Below, in pieces: positions 8,841 to 17,374 of a stretch of 64,000 nucleotides of DNA; the stretch's first letter is position 1; each line of letters begins with the position of its first letter. The translations under genes and the position numbers were made by a program. This stretch comes from Acidobacteria bacterium UBA2161 (lineage in GTDB: Bacteria > Acidobacteriota > Vicinamibacteria > Vicinamibacterales > UBA823). The notes below the pieces were generated by a model. It was not told where the DNA came from. It made no database searches and saw nothing but the letters and a program-made list of their open reading frames with translations. The stretch spans positions 66,610 to 130,609 of the forward strand of contig DCWN01000033.1 in the NCBI GenBank assembly GCA_002328835.1, in the 5' to 3' direction.

Positions 8841-9500
8841 ACGTCGTCGCAGGAGTCGGCGCCAGCCGGCGGGGCTGATGGCGCGGCGACCGGCGGCCTC
8901 GACATCACCTCGGAACCGTCGGGGGCGCGGGTCACGATAGACGGCACGGACTACGGCGTAACGCCGCTGGCCGTGCCGGACCTGCCGGTCGGCCGCCACA
9001 CGGTTCGGCTCGAGAGCGATGCCGGCACGCTGGAGCGGTCGGTTCAGGTCGAGGCCGGGGTGACCTCCTCGATGGTCGAGTCGATCTACGCGGGATTCGT
9101 GGCGGTCTTCGCGCCGGTCCAACTCGAATTACTCCAGGAGGGGCGTCGGATCGGCACGACGGAGGATGGGCGCCTGATGCTGGCTCCGGGGACCCACCGG
9201 ATACAGTTGGTCAACGAGCGGTTGGCGTATCGGGCCGAGGTCACACTCGACGTGCTTCCCGGCGAGGTGACCGCGCATTCGGTCGAACTGCCGGACGGGC
9301 GACTGTCGGTCACGGCCGATCCCTGGGCCGAGGTGACGGTGGACGGCGAGCCGATGGGTCGCACGCCGTTGACCGACCTGCCCGTGACGATCGGTACGCG
9401 GAGTGTCATCTTCAGCCACCCCGAGCTGGGTGAGCGACGCGATACGGTGCTCGTGACGATGGCCGGCGTCGCCGAAGTTCACGCTGACCTGGCCCGCTGA
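8841..9500 (+). CDS. PEGA-domain protein, 5' end missing
   Basis: From about 8841 the frame reads as a low-complexity linker followed by PEGA repeats: LDITSEPSGARVTIDGT with GVTPLAVPDLPVG (from 8898), and a second LSVTADPWAEVTVDGEP with GRTPLTDLPVTIG (about 9301-9390), ending at 9500. PEGA domains normally sit at the C-terminus of surface proteins or membrane kinases. Upstream of 8841 the frame is only the antisense of the FHA-EAL gene, and no start codon with a ribosome site is visible. It therefore looks like a 3' remnant that has lost its N-terminal domain and promoter. Confidence 0.65.
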   Translation, partial: TSSQESAPAGGADGAATGGLDITSEPSGARVTIDGTDYGVTPLAVPDLPVGRHTVRLESDAGTLERSVQVEAGVTSSMVESIYAGFVAVFAPVQLELLQEGRRIGTTEDGRLMLAPGTHRIQLVNERLAYRAEVTLDVLPGEVTAHSVELPDGRLSVTADPWAEVTVDGEPMGRTPLTDLPVTIGTRSVIFSHPELGERRDTVLVTMAGVAEVHADLAR

Positions 9501-9595
9501 GGCCGAGCCCGCCGGAAGCCGGTGCATTCGCACACGGCGTTGCACGAAGTATGATCGGCCAGTTCTCCTGGGCATCCAGCGAGAGGAGGCGAGTC

Positions 9596-10465
9596 ATGCG
9601 GCGATTCGAGGCTTGGATCGTGTTGGTCATCGTGGCGGTCGTTCTGGCCGGTCCGTGGCAGTCAGCGGAAGCGCAGACGTCGATTGCGGGGATGGAGGTT
9701 CATCGCCAGATCGACTACATCGGCGATGCGTCGTACGCCGATGAGCGCGATCGCCTCGACGTCTTCATGCCGTCCGATGCGGAGGGCGTGCCGGTCGTCG
9801 TCTTCTTCCACGGTGGTGGCCTGGTGAACGGCGACAAGTCGCAGGGTGAGTTCGTGGCCAAGGGCCTCGTCCCGCGCGGGATCGGCGTCGTCTCGGCGAA
9901 CTACCGCCTGTCGCCGGGGGTCATGCATCCGGCCCATCTCCAGGATGCCGCCGCGGCGTTCGCCTGGACGGTCGAACAGATCAGCGAGTACGGCGGCGAT
10001 CCGGAGCGTGTGTACTTGGCTGGGCATTCGGCCGGGGCCTACATGGCCGCGCTCCTGGCGCTGGACGACAGCTATCTCGGCGAGGCCGGCGTCACGCTGT
10101 CGGCCGTCCGTGGGGCGATCCCGATTAGTCCGTTCCTCTACGTCGAGGAGGTCGCGCCCGATCGCCCGACGACCGTCTGGGGTGCCGACCCGGCGATTTG
10201 GCGCTCGGCGTCGCCGTCCACCTACTTCCGTGACGGCAAGCCGGCGCTGCTGTTCGTCTATGCCGACGGGGACGCCGACTGGCGGCGGGAGCAGATCGAG
10301 CGGGGTGCGACGGCGCTGACCGCAGCGGGCCAGCACGACGTCGCGACCGCAGAGATTCCGGACCGCACGCATAGTTCGGTCGTCGAGCAGCTTGCCGCGC
10401 CAGGCGACCCTGGCGCCGCGCGGATCGCCGAGTTCGTCCTTCGGCCCGCTCACGGTACCCAGTAG
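9596..10465 (+). CDS. Secreted alpha/beta-hydrolase, HSL-type carboxylesterase
   Basis: The ATG at 9596 follows a GAGAGGAGG ribosome site; the 289-residue product has a signal peptide ending near SAEA-QT. VVFFHGGGL is the HGGG oxyanion-hole motif of hormone-sensitive-lipase-like esterases, and LAGHSAGAYMAAL carries the nucleophile in GHSAG. The acid and histidine fit FVYADGDADW and PDRTHSSVV. It probably hydrolyses short acyl esters in the periplasm. An imperfect long hairpin at 10481-10531 follows the gene and may terminate it. Confidence 0.87.
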   Translation: MRRFEAWIVLVIVAVVLAGPWQSAEAQTSIAGMEVHRQIDYIGDASYADERDRLDVFMPSDAEGVPVVVFFHGGGLVNGDKSQGEFVAKGLVPRGIGVVSANYRLSPGVMHPAHLQDAAAAFAWTVEQISEYGGDPERVYLAGHSAGAYMAALLALDDSYLGEAGVTLSAVRGAIPISPFLYVEEVAPDRPTTVWGADPAIWRSASPSTYFRDGKPALLFVYADGDADWRREQIERGATALTAAGQHDVATAEIPDRTHSSVVEQLAAPGDPGAARIAEFVLRPAHGTQ

Positions 10466-10480
10466 GCGGCGATCTCTCTT

Positions 10481-10531
10481 TCACGCCGATCCGGGGTGGT
10501 CGCCGACCGGTGGCCGCCCCGACCGGCGTGA
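10481..10531 (+). terminator. Candidate terminator hairpin after the esterase gene
   Basis: TCACGCCG at 10481-10488 pairs with CGGCGTGA at 10524-10531, and the inner arms (CCGGGG against CCCCG) extend the stem with bulges. It is followed by TCGTTCGTTT, only a weak T tract. Confidence 0.45.
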
Positions 10532-10569
10532 TCGTTCGTTTCACTGCGTCGGGCGTCTGCGTTCCTCGC

Positions 10570-10711
10570 CTCACTCTAACTAACTGAAAATACAGAGCTT
10601 GAATAGATCGTGGAACCTCGATGGCTCCGGGAGCGTCAGATTGTTCAAGATATGAGTAGTAGACGATAATATAATCTGATGTATAATAAATAAGAATAAG
10701 GAGGAGAAACA
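10570..10711 (+). promoter_or_regulatory. AT-rich promoter/leader of hsp20
   Basis: About 140 bases upstream of hsp20 are strikingly AT-rich compared with the surrounding sequence. TATAAT occurs at 10670-10675 and again at 10682-10687, and a near-perfect AAGGAGG Shine-Dalgarno lies at 10698-10704, seven bases before the ATG. No CIRCE element was found. A heat-regulated promoter or leader structure is plausible but not demonstrated; I could not assign a convincing -35 box. Confidence 0.55.
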
Positions 10712-11173
10712 ATGTTAACCAGATGGAATCCGTTCAATGAACTGACCGACCTTCACCAGGAGGTGGACCGCCTCTTTGGGCGTACCTGGGGCGAGGTGCC
10801 GATCCGCGGCAACGAAGTCCCGTGGGTTCCCGCGACGGAGGTCACGTCCAACAAGGAAGGCTGGCAGATGCGGATCGCGCTGCCGGGGATCGAGCCCGAC
10901 GACGTGCACGTCGATCTGCACGGCAACACGCTGACCATCAAGGGTGAGCGTTCCGAGACGAAGGAAGACAAGGAGCTGCACGTCTCCGAGATTCGGTACG
11001 GGCGGTTCGAGCGCATGTTCACGCTGCCGGCGAAGGTCGAGGGCGAGAAGGTGACGGCGTCGTTCCACGACGGCATGCTCGACCTTCGACTGCCGCTGGC
11101 CGAGAGCGCCAAGCCGCGCCGGATCGAGATCGGCAAGGGTGCCAAGAAGATCGACGTCAAGAAGGTCGCCTGA
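10712..11173 (+). CDS. Small heat-shock protein Hsp20 (alpha-crystallin family)
   Basis: 153 residues with the bacterial class A layout: an N-terminal arm MLTRWNPFNELTDLHQEVDRLF, an alpha-crystallin domain from about residue 42 (EGWQMRIALPGIEPDDVHVDL, TIKGERSE, YGRFERMFTLP), and a C-terminal IEIGKG that supplies the I-x-I docking motif. ATP-independent cytosolic holdase for unfolding proteins. An ideal ribosome site and AT-rich upstream region (10570-10711) suggest strong, probably stress-inducible expression. A perfect 10-bp hairpin at 11205-11230 follows. Confidence 0.95.
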   Translation: MLTRWNPFNELTDLHQEVDRLFGRTWGEVPIRGNEVPWVPATEVTSNKEGWQMRIALPGIEPDDVHVDLHGNTLTIKGERSETKEDKELHVSEIRYGRFERMFTLPAKVEGEKVTASFHDGMLDLRLPLAESAKPRRIEIGKGAKKIDVKKVA

Positions 11174-11204
11174 CGGCGACGACGTCGTCTTCTCCCTAGC
11201 GCAG

Positions 11205-11232
11205 CCGGACAGGGCTTGGCCCCTGTCCGGTT
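11205..11232. terminator. Bidirectional terminator hairpin between hsp20 and a convergent gene
   Basis: CCGGACAGGG (11205-11214) and CCCTGTCCGG (11221-11230) form a perfect 10-bp stem with a 6-base loop. It lies between converging genes and lacks a long T run on either side. Confidence 0.65.
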
Positions 11233-11253
11233 GGTGCGTGCCGTGACTGCGCC

Positions 11254-11817
11254 TCAGCCCTCAGGCCAGAGCCAGCCGAACATTCCGGCCGTGAGTAGCG
11301 CGTAGACGAACCCGTCGAATGTGTTTTTGAGCGTGGTGCTCCAGGCGCGATGGTACCAGATCGAATCCGACCACTGAGCCACGGCGTATGCGATGAACGC
11401 GGTCGTCCCAGCGAACCGGAAGACGTCCAGGTAGTTGGCACCCGGTCCCAGCGTGCGGCCCGTGATGTACGCGGCCATGATCCCCACCAGGATGCAGAAG
11501 ATGAACCACTGGACGAGGCTGGCGCCCATCGCCGGCGGGCCGCTGGGCATGACGGTGACGAAGGCGACCGGTCCCTTCGTCGCCTTCTCGACGAAAGCCG
11601 GCGAGTTCATCTCCTTCGGCGTCCCGGCGTAAGGGATCACGTAATCGCCCGGTGGAATCGAGTATCGCCGGAGCGCCTCCATCACCTCGCCCTCCGACGG
11701 CACCTGGCCGAAGTCATTGTGGTGATACGGCAGCAGCATGTGGATGATCGAGCTGGCCACGAAGACCAGGATGGCCGAGCCGAAAATGGGCAGCCAGAGC
11801 GCCGGAATGGAGACCAT
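11254..11817 (-). CDS. Conserved four-helix integral membrane protein of unknown function
   Basis: 187 residues. Likely transmembrane segments are at about 5-26, 98-119, 130-148 and 165-185. A polar, presumably periplasmic stretch of about 70 residues after the first helix contains YHHNDFGQVPSE. I do not recognise the family and see no catalytic motif. It lies 44 bp downstream of the flavoprotein gene on the same strand and may belong to its transcript, but no joint function is evident. Confidence 0.7.
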   Translation of the reverse strand: MVSIPALWLPIFGSAILVFVASSIIHMLLPYHHNDFGQVPSEGEVMEALRRYSIPPGDYVIPYAGTPKEMNSPAFVEKATKGPVAFVTVMPSGPPAMGASLVQWFIFCILVGIMAAYITGRTLGPGANYLDVFRFAGTTAFIAYAVAQWSDSIWYHRAWSTTLKNTFDGFVYALLTAGMFGWLWPEG

Positions 11818-11861
11818 CGGATTCCTCCTGCGGACGTTGCCGAGATCGCGGGCGGCTTGGG

Positions 11862-13070
11862 TCAGACCGCGGCGGCGCTGCCGGTTCGTGGCCGCGCCAT
11901 GGCGTTGAACAGTTCGATGTGACCGGTGACGATCCGCTGGCGAGCGTCCTCGTCTGGCGTTGTGTCCCAGATGCCGCGCTCGGACGTCCCGCCCAGCGCG
12001 ATGCCATCCGAGCGGGGCATCATGTGGATGCCCAATCCGTTCTGGCTTCCCGGGAGGCCGCCCATCGTCGAATAGTTCACGTCGGCCTGCGGCGCGAGGT
12101 GCGTCAATTGCCCCTTGAGCGGCACGAGTTCGGTGTCGCCGAAAAGCTCACGCGATCCCAGGGCGGTGCAGTTGACGATCAGCGACTCGTCGAGGGTCAT
12201 CAGGTCGCGCAGTGTTTCGAACTTCCGGAGGGTGATCCGGCCACCGAACGCGATGACATCACGCGTCAGCCCATCGAGATAGCGCGAAGGCTCGATCCGG
12301 AGCATCGGAGCCCGGGCGGCGTAGGTCGACGGGAACGGGTGCTCTCCGGGCCCGAGCATTTCGGGTGGCGTCAGCAGGTGCGCCGGCATCAGCGGATCGC
12401 GTGGTCGCGTCGACTCGCCGCGACCCTCGCGGGGCTCCCGCAGGTCGTTGAGCATGCCATAGCTGTCGACCCACGAGACGCCGCGGTTCGTGCCGGCCAT
12501 CCGTTGCAGTTCGCGGTAGCCGATCTCGGCGGCTTCCCGAAACTGCGCGTCCCAGGCGGGGTTTCGGCGCCCGACGGCGATGAGGCCCGACGAGGGGGTA
12601 TAGCCCGCCCACGCCTTGTTCGAGGTCGTGTGTGGCGGCATCGCCTCCGTATAGATCGTGACGTCGAAGCCCCGGCGCTGGAGCTGTCGGGCGGCGGTGA
12701 GGCCGACCGTGCCGCAGCCGAGCACGGCGGCGTGGCGACCATCGTGCGCGACCGCCAGGTCGGCAGCCAGTGCCCCCGTACCCCAGCCGAGCGAGTGGCC
12801 GGCGCCACCGTGGCCGTAGTCGTGCACGACGGTTCTGGCGTCGAGCTTCTCGGCGCGCACCACGAACCCGCCGGGGCGGTGTGGCCGCAGACCGACCGTC
12901 GTGCGCAGGACGCGGCCCCACGACGCGTTGACCGGGACCAGTTCCACCATTGGGCGCGACGGTGCTGCGGGTGGCGGTGTACGTGCCGAGCAGCCGGGCA
13001 GGCCGAGCCCCACCAGCGCCAGGCCGCCGGCCTTGATCACGGTCCGCCGATCGAGGTGTCGATCAGACAT
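11862..13070 (-). CDS. Tat-exported D-amino-acid-oxidase-type flavoprotein, circularly permuted
   Basis: 402 residues from the ATG at 13070, which begins MSDRHLDRRTVIKAG: a Tat signal plus lipobox LGLPGC (C27). In D-amino-acid oxidases the Rossmann motif is N-terminal and the segment GLRP-x-RPG followed by H-x-YGHGG-x-G is C-terminal. Here that C-terminal module comes first (GLRPHRPGG at 60-68, HDYGHGGAGHSLGWG at 83-97). The Rossmann motif VLGCGTVGLTAARQL follows at 116-130, then the catalytic core, and the protein ends with LGGTSERGIWD, which normally precedes GLRP. The order is therefore circularly permuted. It probably oxidises a D-amino acid or related amine in the periplasm; the substrate is unknown. 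Confidence 0.82.
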   Translation of the reverse strand: MSDRHLDRRTVIKAGGLALVGLGLPGCSARTPPPAAPSRPMVELVPVNASWGRVLRTTVGLRPHRPGGFVVRAEKLDARTVVHDYGHGGAGHSLGWGTGALAADLAVAHDGRHAAVLGCGTVGLTAARQLQRRGFDVTIYTEAMPPHTTSNKAWAGYTPSSGLIAVGRRNPAWDAQFREAAEIGYRELQRMAGTNRGVSWVDSYGMLNDLREPREGRGESTRPRDPLMPAHLLTPPEMLGPGEHPFPSTYAARAPMLRIEPSRYLDGLTRDVIAFGGRITLRKFETLRDLMTLDESLIVNCTALGSRELFGDTELVPLKGQLTHLAPQADVNYSTMGGLPGSQNGLGIHMMPRSDGIALGGTSERGIWDTTPDEDARQRIVTGHIELFNAMARPRTGSAAAV

Positions 13071-13113
13071 CGAAGTGCGGCCGATCATACGCGATCCTCG
13101 CTACACTAGTGTC

Positions 13114-14052
13114 GTGGTTTGCACATTCGGCAGCTGGCGGGGTCTTGCCGCGGGAGTGGTGCTGGTCGGTGCGATGGCGGCATGCGGCGCCGCCACTCCG
13201 GAGGAGCCCGTGGCCCGGGCCCGCCCGCTCGCCGCGGCCGAGCCACCGGAGGCACCGAGCGACCGGCCGCCGGTGCGGGCCGAGCTGATCTCCGATATCG
13301 CAATCGTGCAGCCGGGCGACGCCTTCCGGATCGGCGTGCTGTTCACCCTGGAGCCCGGCTGGCATGTGCACTGGGCGAACCCTGGCGGCTCGGGGGAACC
13401 CGTGGCGATCGATTTCCGCTTGCCGGAGCGGTTCGAGGTCGGTCCGCTCCAGTGGCCGGTGCCGGTCCGGTTCACTCAGCCCGACGGCCGCGTGGGCTAC
13501 GGCTATCGGGATGAGGTGCTGATCTATGCGGAGGGGCGCGCGTCCAACCGCGACGTCGACGATGGTGAGACGTGGCCGCTCGCCGCGGAGGCTCGCTGGC
13601 TCGCGTGCGCGGCGGAGTGCGCTCCGGATCGAGCGACGCTGACCCTCGCCCTTCCCGGGTCGATTTCCGGTACCCGGCTCGTCGATCTCGTTAACGCGCC
13701 GCGGATCGATGCGTGGGCTCGCCGCTTGCCTCTGCCCTCCGGGTCCGCAGTGCTGCCGTTCACGGCAGCGTCGGCCCCGGAGGCGGCTGGGTTCGTCGTG
13801 TCGCTGTCATGGCGAACGCCGGCGGCCGGCGTCGAGTGGTTTCCATTCGAGGCAACCTCCGCCGTCTTTCCGACGAGCGACGTGGGGGGGTCGACGCGCC
13901 GGACGCGGATTGCGCTCATACCGCCGGCGAGCCGAACGGACACAGGTCGTACGCTTGCCGCCATTCGCGGCGTCGTCGCCTACACCGACGTTGCCGGCGA
14001 GCGCCGCGGCGCCGAAGTGTTCCTGCCGCTCGACCGCCACGCCGGCCCCTGA
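13114..14052 (+). CDS. Lipoprotein with DsbD N-terminal-like domain
   Basis: I favour the GTG at 13114 (312 residues): it gives a signal peptide with lipobox VGAMAAC about 20 residues in, and no better start exists downstream of the divergent oxidase promoter. The domain resembles the periplasmic N-terminal domain of DsbD: LISDIAIVQPGDAFRIGV, GWHVHWANPG, VGYGYRDEV, and LACAAECAPDRATLTL with a CAAEC pair. DsbD-N passes electrons to thiol partners; here the membrane and thioredoxin domains of DsbD are absent. A -10-like TACACT at 13102-13107 ends six bases before the GTG, hinting at a leaderless transcript. Confidence 0.7.
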   Translation: MVCTFGSWRGLAAGVVLVGAMAACGAATPEEPVARARPLAAAEPPEAPSDRPPVRAELISDIAIVQPGDAFRIGVLFTLEPGWHVHWANPGGSGEPVAIDFRLPERFEVGPLQWPVPVRFTQPDGRVGYGYRDEVLIYAEGRASNRDVDDGETWPLAAEARWLACAAECAPDRATLTLALPGSISGTRLVDLVNAPRIDAWARRLPLPSGSAVLPFTAASAPEAAGFVVSLSWRTPAAGVEWFPFEATSAVFPTSDVGGSTRRTRIALIPPASRTDTGRTLAAIRGVVAYTDVAGERRGAEVFLPLDRHAGP

Positions 14053-14063
14053 CCGGGCCGGCG
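14040..14063. terminator. Hairpin overlapping the stop codon of the DsbD-like gene
   Basis: CGCCGGCCC (14040-14048) and GGGCCGGCG (14055-14063) pair perfectly; the TGA stop of the upstream gene lies in the loop. It sits between convergent genes and has no T run. Confidence 0.5.
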
Positions 14064-14070
14064 CGCGTCG

Positions 14071-14478
14071 CTACATTCGCTTCTCGCCGGTGCCTGACAT
14101 CGTCCGATCGCCGATGTCCTGCGAGACGTTCAAGGTCTCACCGTCGAGGCTCAGCGTCATCGTGACGTCCATCGCGTTGCCCCGCATGTTCCGCTCGAAC
14201 CGCAAGACCAGCCCACGGTCAGACTTCGTGATGTCGGTGATGGTCATCGCGCCGCCACGGCCGCCGCTCAGTTCCGCTGAGACCTTGCCGGCGACATCAC
14301 TCAGCGTGAGCGACTGCTCCCGAGTCCCCCGAGGGGTTTCCAGCGAGAGCGCCCACTTGCCGATATAGCCGGTGGCGTCGGCGACGTCGAGCGTGGATGC
14401 CTCCTGCGCCGCGGTGGTCCCTGCAAAGATTGCTGCTGTCAGTCCGAGCGCGATCGTCCATCGTCGGGTCTTCACCAT
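14071..14478 (-). CDS. Secreted protein of unknown function, possible small beta-barrel
   Basis: The ATG at 14478 follows an AAGGGAG ribosome site by about 8 bases and gives 135 residues with a signal peptide (MVKTRRWTIALGLTAAIFAGTTAAQ). The mature part alternates hydrophobic and polar strands (GYIGKWALSLETPRG, SLTLSDVAGKVSAEL, ITDITKSDRGLVLRFER, MTLSLDGETLNVSQ). This resembles the short lipocalin-like domains often annotated as hypothetical in Acidobacteria-type genomes. No catalytic residues are apparent. Confidence 0.65.
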   Translation of the reverse strand: MVKTRRWTIALGLTAAIFAGTTAAQEASTLDVADATGYIGKWALSLETPRGTREQSLTLSDVAGKVSAELSGGRGGAMTITDITKSDRGLVLRFERNMRGNAMDVTMTLSLDGETLNVSQDIGDRTMSGTGEKRM

Positions 14479-14590
14479 TCGCGTCACTCCCTTTCCGTCA
14501 GTTCGCCTCCCGGCCAGGCCATTCCCGGCCGGAGCCACAGGTGCTCGAGGATGCAGACTCGTCCGGGCTGTGTGTTATTTCGCGGCACGC

Positions 14591-15949
14591 TCATCGTGGC
14601 GGAACGGCGTCGGCGCCGTCGTCGGGGGCCGGTTCCGAGAGGTCCAGGAAGGTTCGACCCAGCCAAGCGATGCCGACCGCGAGGACCAGGAGCATCGCCC
14701 AGCGCATGACGCTGGCGAAGAAGAACAGGTCGTAGGTCGGGGCCTGGATGCCGAACTGCCCAAACGCGCCGGCGCGCTCGCTCAGCCAGTGCCAGCCGCT
14801 GTGGGCGATGAACACCGAGAAGACGATGATGCCGATGCGCCGGGTGTCGACGCGGCGGAAGGTCACGACGAGGATCGGCACCAGCATCGCGAGGACGAGC
14901 AGCATCGCCAGGTCGAGGCCGGCGTTGAAGGCGAGCCGTGAGATGAAGCGGTGCCGCCCGCCGAACTGCAGGAGATCCGGCAAGGCGAACGCCAGGCCGA
15001 ACCCGTGGACGAGGCCGAAGCCGAACGCGCCCACCGCGCGTCGGTCCAAGCGCGGGCCGATCATGTTCTCGAACGCGACGTAGAGCACCGAGAAGGCGAC
15101 GACCGTTTCGACGAGCGGCGGGAACCAGAGTGCGGTCGGCGCCAGCCTGAACGCCGACGCGGTCAACGTTACGGAATACCCCACGCCGAATCCGCCGACG
15201 ATGACCGCCAGCGATCGGGCTCGCCGGAACGGCGCGACAAGGCAGAGCAGGAAGACGAGATGATCGAGGCCGTCGAACGCATGGGCGAAGCCGAACGCCA
15301 CGAAGCGCCGCGTCGCTCGATGCCACCGCGGGTCGAGCCAGATCCGCCCGGGGTTGCCCGTATAGTCGAACACCTGCTCAGCGCCGTCGGGCGGGACGAA
15401 GGTCAGCGCCATGTTGACCCTCACCTCCGGGCGTTCCAGCAACGTGTCGATCGAGAAGTCCGATCGGTCCGATGCGATGGGGAACTCGAAGAGCACATCG
15501 AGCATCCCCTGCTCCCAGTACAGCTCGGTGCTGGCGCGGAGCGGCGGGCTCCGGAGGTGCGCGACGGCGCCGTCGTAAGTGGCGAAGGAGCGATCCGACG
15601 GGAGCGACACACGCACCGCGACGACGCGCGGCTCATCGACGCGCACGCCGTTCTCGTACAGCCGGAGATCCGCGGCGATCCGCCGGCGCGCGGCCTCCCG
15701 CAGGGCTGGGTCGGCCCGTGGCAGGTCCAGGTAACCGATGCCGTAGGTCGGAAACTCCAGATCGCGGAGGCCGCCGAGCGGCATCCGCACGACCATTCGG
15801 AGCTGCTGTCCGTCGGGCTTGATGATCGCGAGCGCCGTGACATCGTCGACGATTGGCTGCGCGCTCGACGGGACGGCCGAGGCCAGGCTCGCGAGGACGA
15901 GGGTGACGTGAATCAGGCTCGATCCGGGGTGGCGGCGGGTCGAAGACAT
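14591..15949 (-). CDS. HupE/UreJ-like membrane protein with periplasmic N-terminal domain
   Basis: 452 residues from the ATG at 15949; a signal peptide (SLIHVTLVLASLASAVPSSAQ) is followed by a roughly 190-residue extracytoplasmic domain. After it come about seven hydrophobic segments with FAHAFDGLDHLVFLLCL and GFGLVHGFGLAFAL, histidine-rich motifs typical of HupE/UreJ-type putative metal permeases. Family members are proposed to move nickel or related metals, but many relatives of this long form are uncharacterised. No hydrogenase or urease gene is present in the window. Confidence 0.75.
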   Translation of the reverse strand: MSSTRRHPGSSLIHVTLVLASLASAVPSSAQPIVDDVTALAIIKPDGQQLRMVVRMPLGGLRDLEFPTYGIGYLDLPRADPALREAARRRIAADLRLYENGVRVDEPRVVAVRVSLPSDRSFATYDGAVAHLRSPPLRASTELYWEQGMLDVLFEFPIASDRSDFSIDTLLERPEVRVNMALTFVPPDGAEQVFDYTGNPGRIWLDPRWHRATRRFVAFGFAHAFDGLDHLVFLLCLVAPFRRARSLAVIVGGFGVGYSVTLTASAFRLAPTALWFPPLVETVVAFSVLYVAFENMIGPRLDRRAVGAFGFGLVHGFGLAFALPDLLQFGGRHRFISRLAFNAGLDLAMLLVLAMLVPILVVTFRRVDTRRIGIIVFSVFIAHSGWHWLSERAGAFGQFGIQAPTYDLFFFASVMRWAMLLVLAVGIAWLGRTFLDLSEPAPDDGADAVPPR

Positions 15950-16127
15950 CGTCGAGTGGCGTCGATCGCGCGGGTCACACAGTATAGTCCGCGCCTCTCG
16001 AGCAGTCCGGTCTTGATGTCGAGCTCGGCCGGCTCGCTCCCGAAGTCCGAGGCCGCGAATCGCGTATATACTGGCCCCCCGTTCGGGGAGGTCTCGCTGT
16101 GGGAGGCCGAGGAAGAGGAGGCACGGA

Positions 16128-17348
16128 ATGAGACGGAAGCGTGACGTACTGCTTGGGGCGGCGCTGGTGGCGCTGGTGCTCGTCCTCGGAGTCGGGCAGT
16201 CAGCCCTGGATCGGACGGCGGTCGCCCAGAGCACGCAGGCGCCGATGTTCGAAGTCGATCCGTTCTGGCCGAAGCCGCTGCCGAACAACTGGCTGCTCGG
16301 CAACGCGATTGGCGCATGGGTCGACGACGAGGATCATATCTGGATCGTCCATCGGACCGACGCGCTGACCGGTGGCGAGCGGGGCGCGACACTGGATCCG
16401 CCGACGGGCGAATGCTGCTCGCCGGCGCCGCCGGTGCTCCAGTTCGACCAGGAGGGGAACCTGCTCAGTTCCTGGGGTGGTCCCGGGGATGGCTACGAGT
16501 GGCCCGATTCGAACCACGGCCTGTTCGTCGACCACCAGGGCTACGTCTGGATCGGTGGCAACGGTGGCCCGGACTCGCACATCCTGAAGTTCACGACCGA
16601 CGGCCAGTTCGTCGCCCAGTTCGGGCGGAAGGGTGCCCGTCAGCAAGGGACAGGCGACCAGGGCCGTCCGATCATGGCGCGCGACAGCCACGACCAGGAG
16701 AGCTTCGGCCGCGTGGCCAAGGTGACCGTCGATCCGGCGACCAACGAGGTCTATGTCTCCGACGGCTACTTCAACAAGCGCGTCGCCGTCATCGACGGCG
16801 AATCGGGCGCGATGAAGCGCTACTGGGGCGCCTACGGCAACGAGCCTGACGACGACTACGAGTTCGGCCGTCGCGGTCCGGACGCCGAGCCGGCCCAGCA
16901 GTTCAGAGGCCCGGTCCATTGCGCCGACCTCGCCAACGATGGCCTGCTCTACGTCTGCGACCGGCAGAGCAACCGGATCCAGGTCTTCACGCGTGAGGGC
17001 GAGTTCGTCAAGGAAGCCTTCTTCGCGCCCGAGAGCCTCGGTGAGGGTTCGACGTGGGATGTGGCGTTCTCACCCGATCCGGAGCAGCGCTACCTCTATC
17101 TGGCAGATGGGCGGAACATGAAGGTCCGGATCGTCCTGCGGGACACGCTCGAGGAGATCACGACCTTCGGGCAGGGCGGTCGGTATCCGGGGATGTTCTT
17201 CGGCGTGCACAGTATCGCGACCGACTCCGACGGGAACATCTATACGACGGAGACCTACGAAGGAAAGCGGCTGCAGAAGTTCGTCTACAAAGGGATGGGG
17301 CCGGTCCGCGAGCGGAATCAAGGACCGCCCTGGCCGACGTCCAACTAG
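16128..17348 (+). CDS. Secreted NHL-repeat beta-propeller protein
   Basis: The start at 16128 has GAGGAGG upstream. The 406-residue product has a signal peptide (residues 1-34) and repeated NHL-like blades: DEDHIWIVHRTD, DHQGYVWIGGNG, DPATNEVYVSDGYFNKRV, NDGLLYVCDRQSNRIQVF, and DSDGNIYTTETYEGKRLQKF. NHL propellers bind ligands or act as lyases; the catalytic type cannot be told here. A -10-like TATACT is at 16067-16072. A C-terminal piece of a close paralogue survives at 38525-38764, so the family was once present at least twice. Confidence 0.85.
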   Translation: MRRKRDVLLGAALVALVLVLGVGQSALDRTAVAQSTQAPMFEVDPFWPKPLPNNWLLGNAIGAWVDDEDHIWIVHRTDALTGGERGATLDPPTGECCSPAPPVLQFDQEGNLLSSWGGPGDGYEWPDSNHGLFVDHQGYVWIGGNGGPDSHILKFTTDGQFVAQFGRKGARQQGTGDQGRPIMARDSHDQESFGRVAKVTVDPATNEVYVSDGYFNKRVAVIDGESGAMKRYWGAYGNEPDDDYEFGRRGPDAEPAQQFRGPVHCADLANDGLLYVCDRQSNRIQVFTREGEFVKEAFFAPESLGEGSTWDVAFSPDPEQRYLYLADGRNMKVRIVLRDTLEEITTFGQGGRYPGMFFGVHSIATDSDGNIYTTETYEGKRLQKFVYKGMGPVRERNQGPPWPTSN

Positions 17349-17374
17349 CGGCGTTTGCGACCGGGACAACCGTC

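Noticed and set aside
10570..10711. CIRCE or ROSE heat-shock element upstream of hsp20
   Set aside because: TTAGCACTC-N9-GAGTGCTAA is absent and no clear pairing of the Shine-Dalgarno could be drawn by eye.
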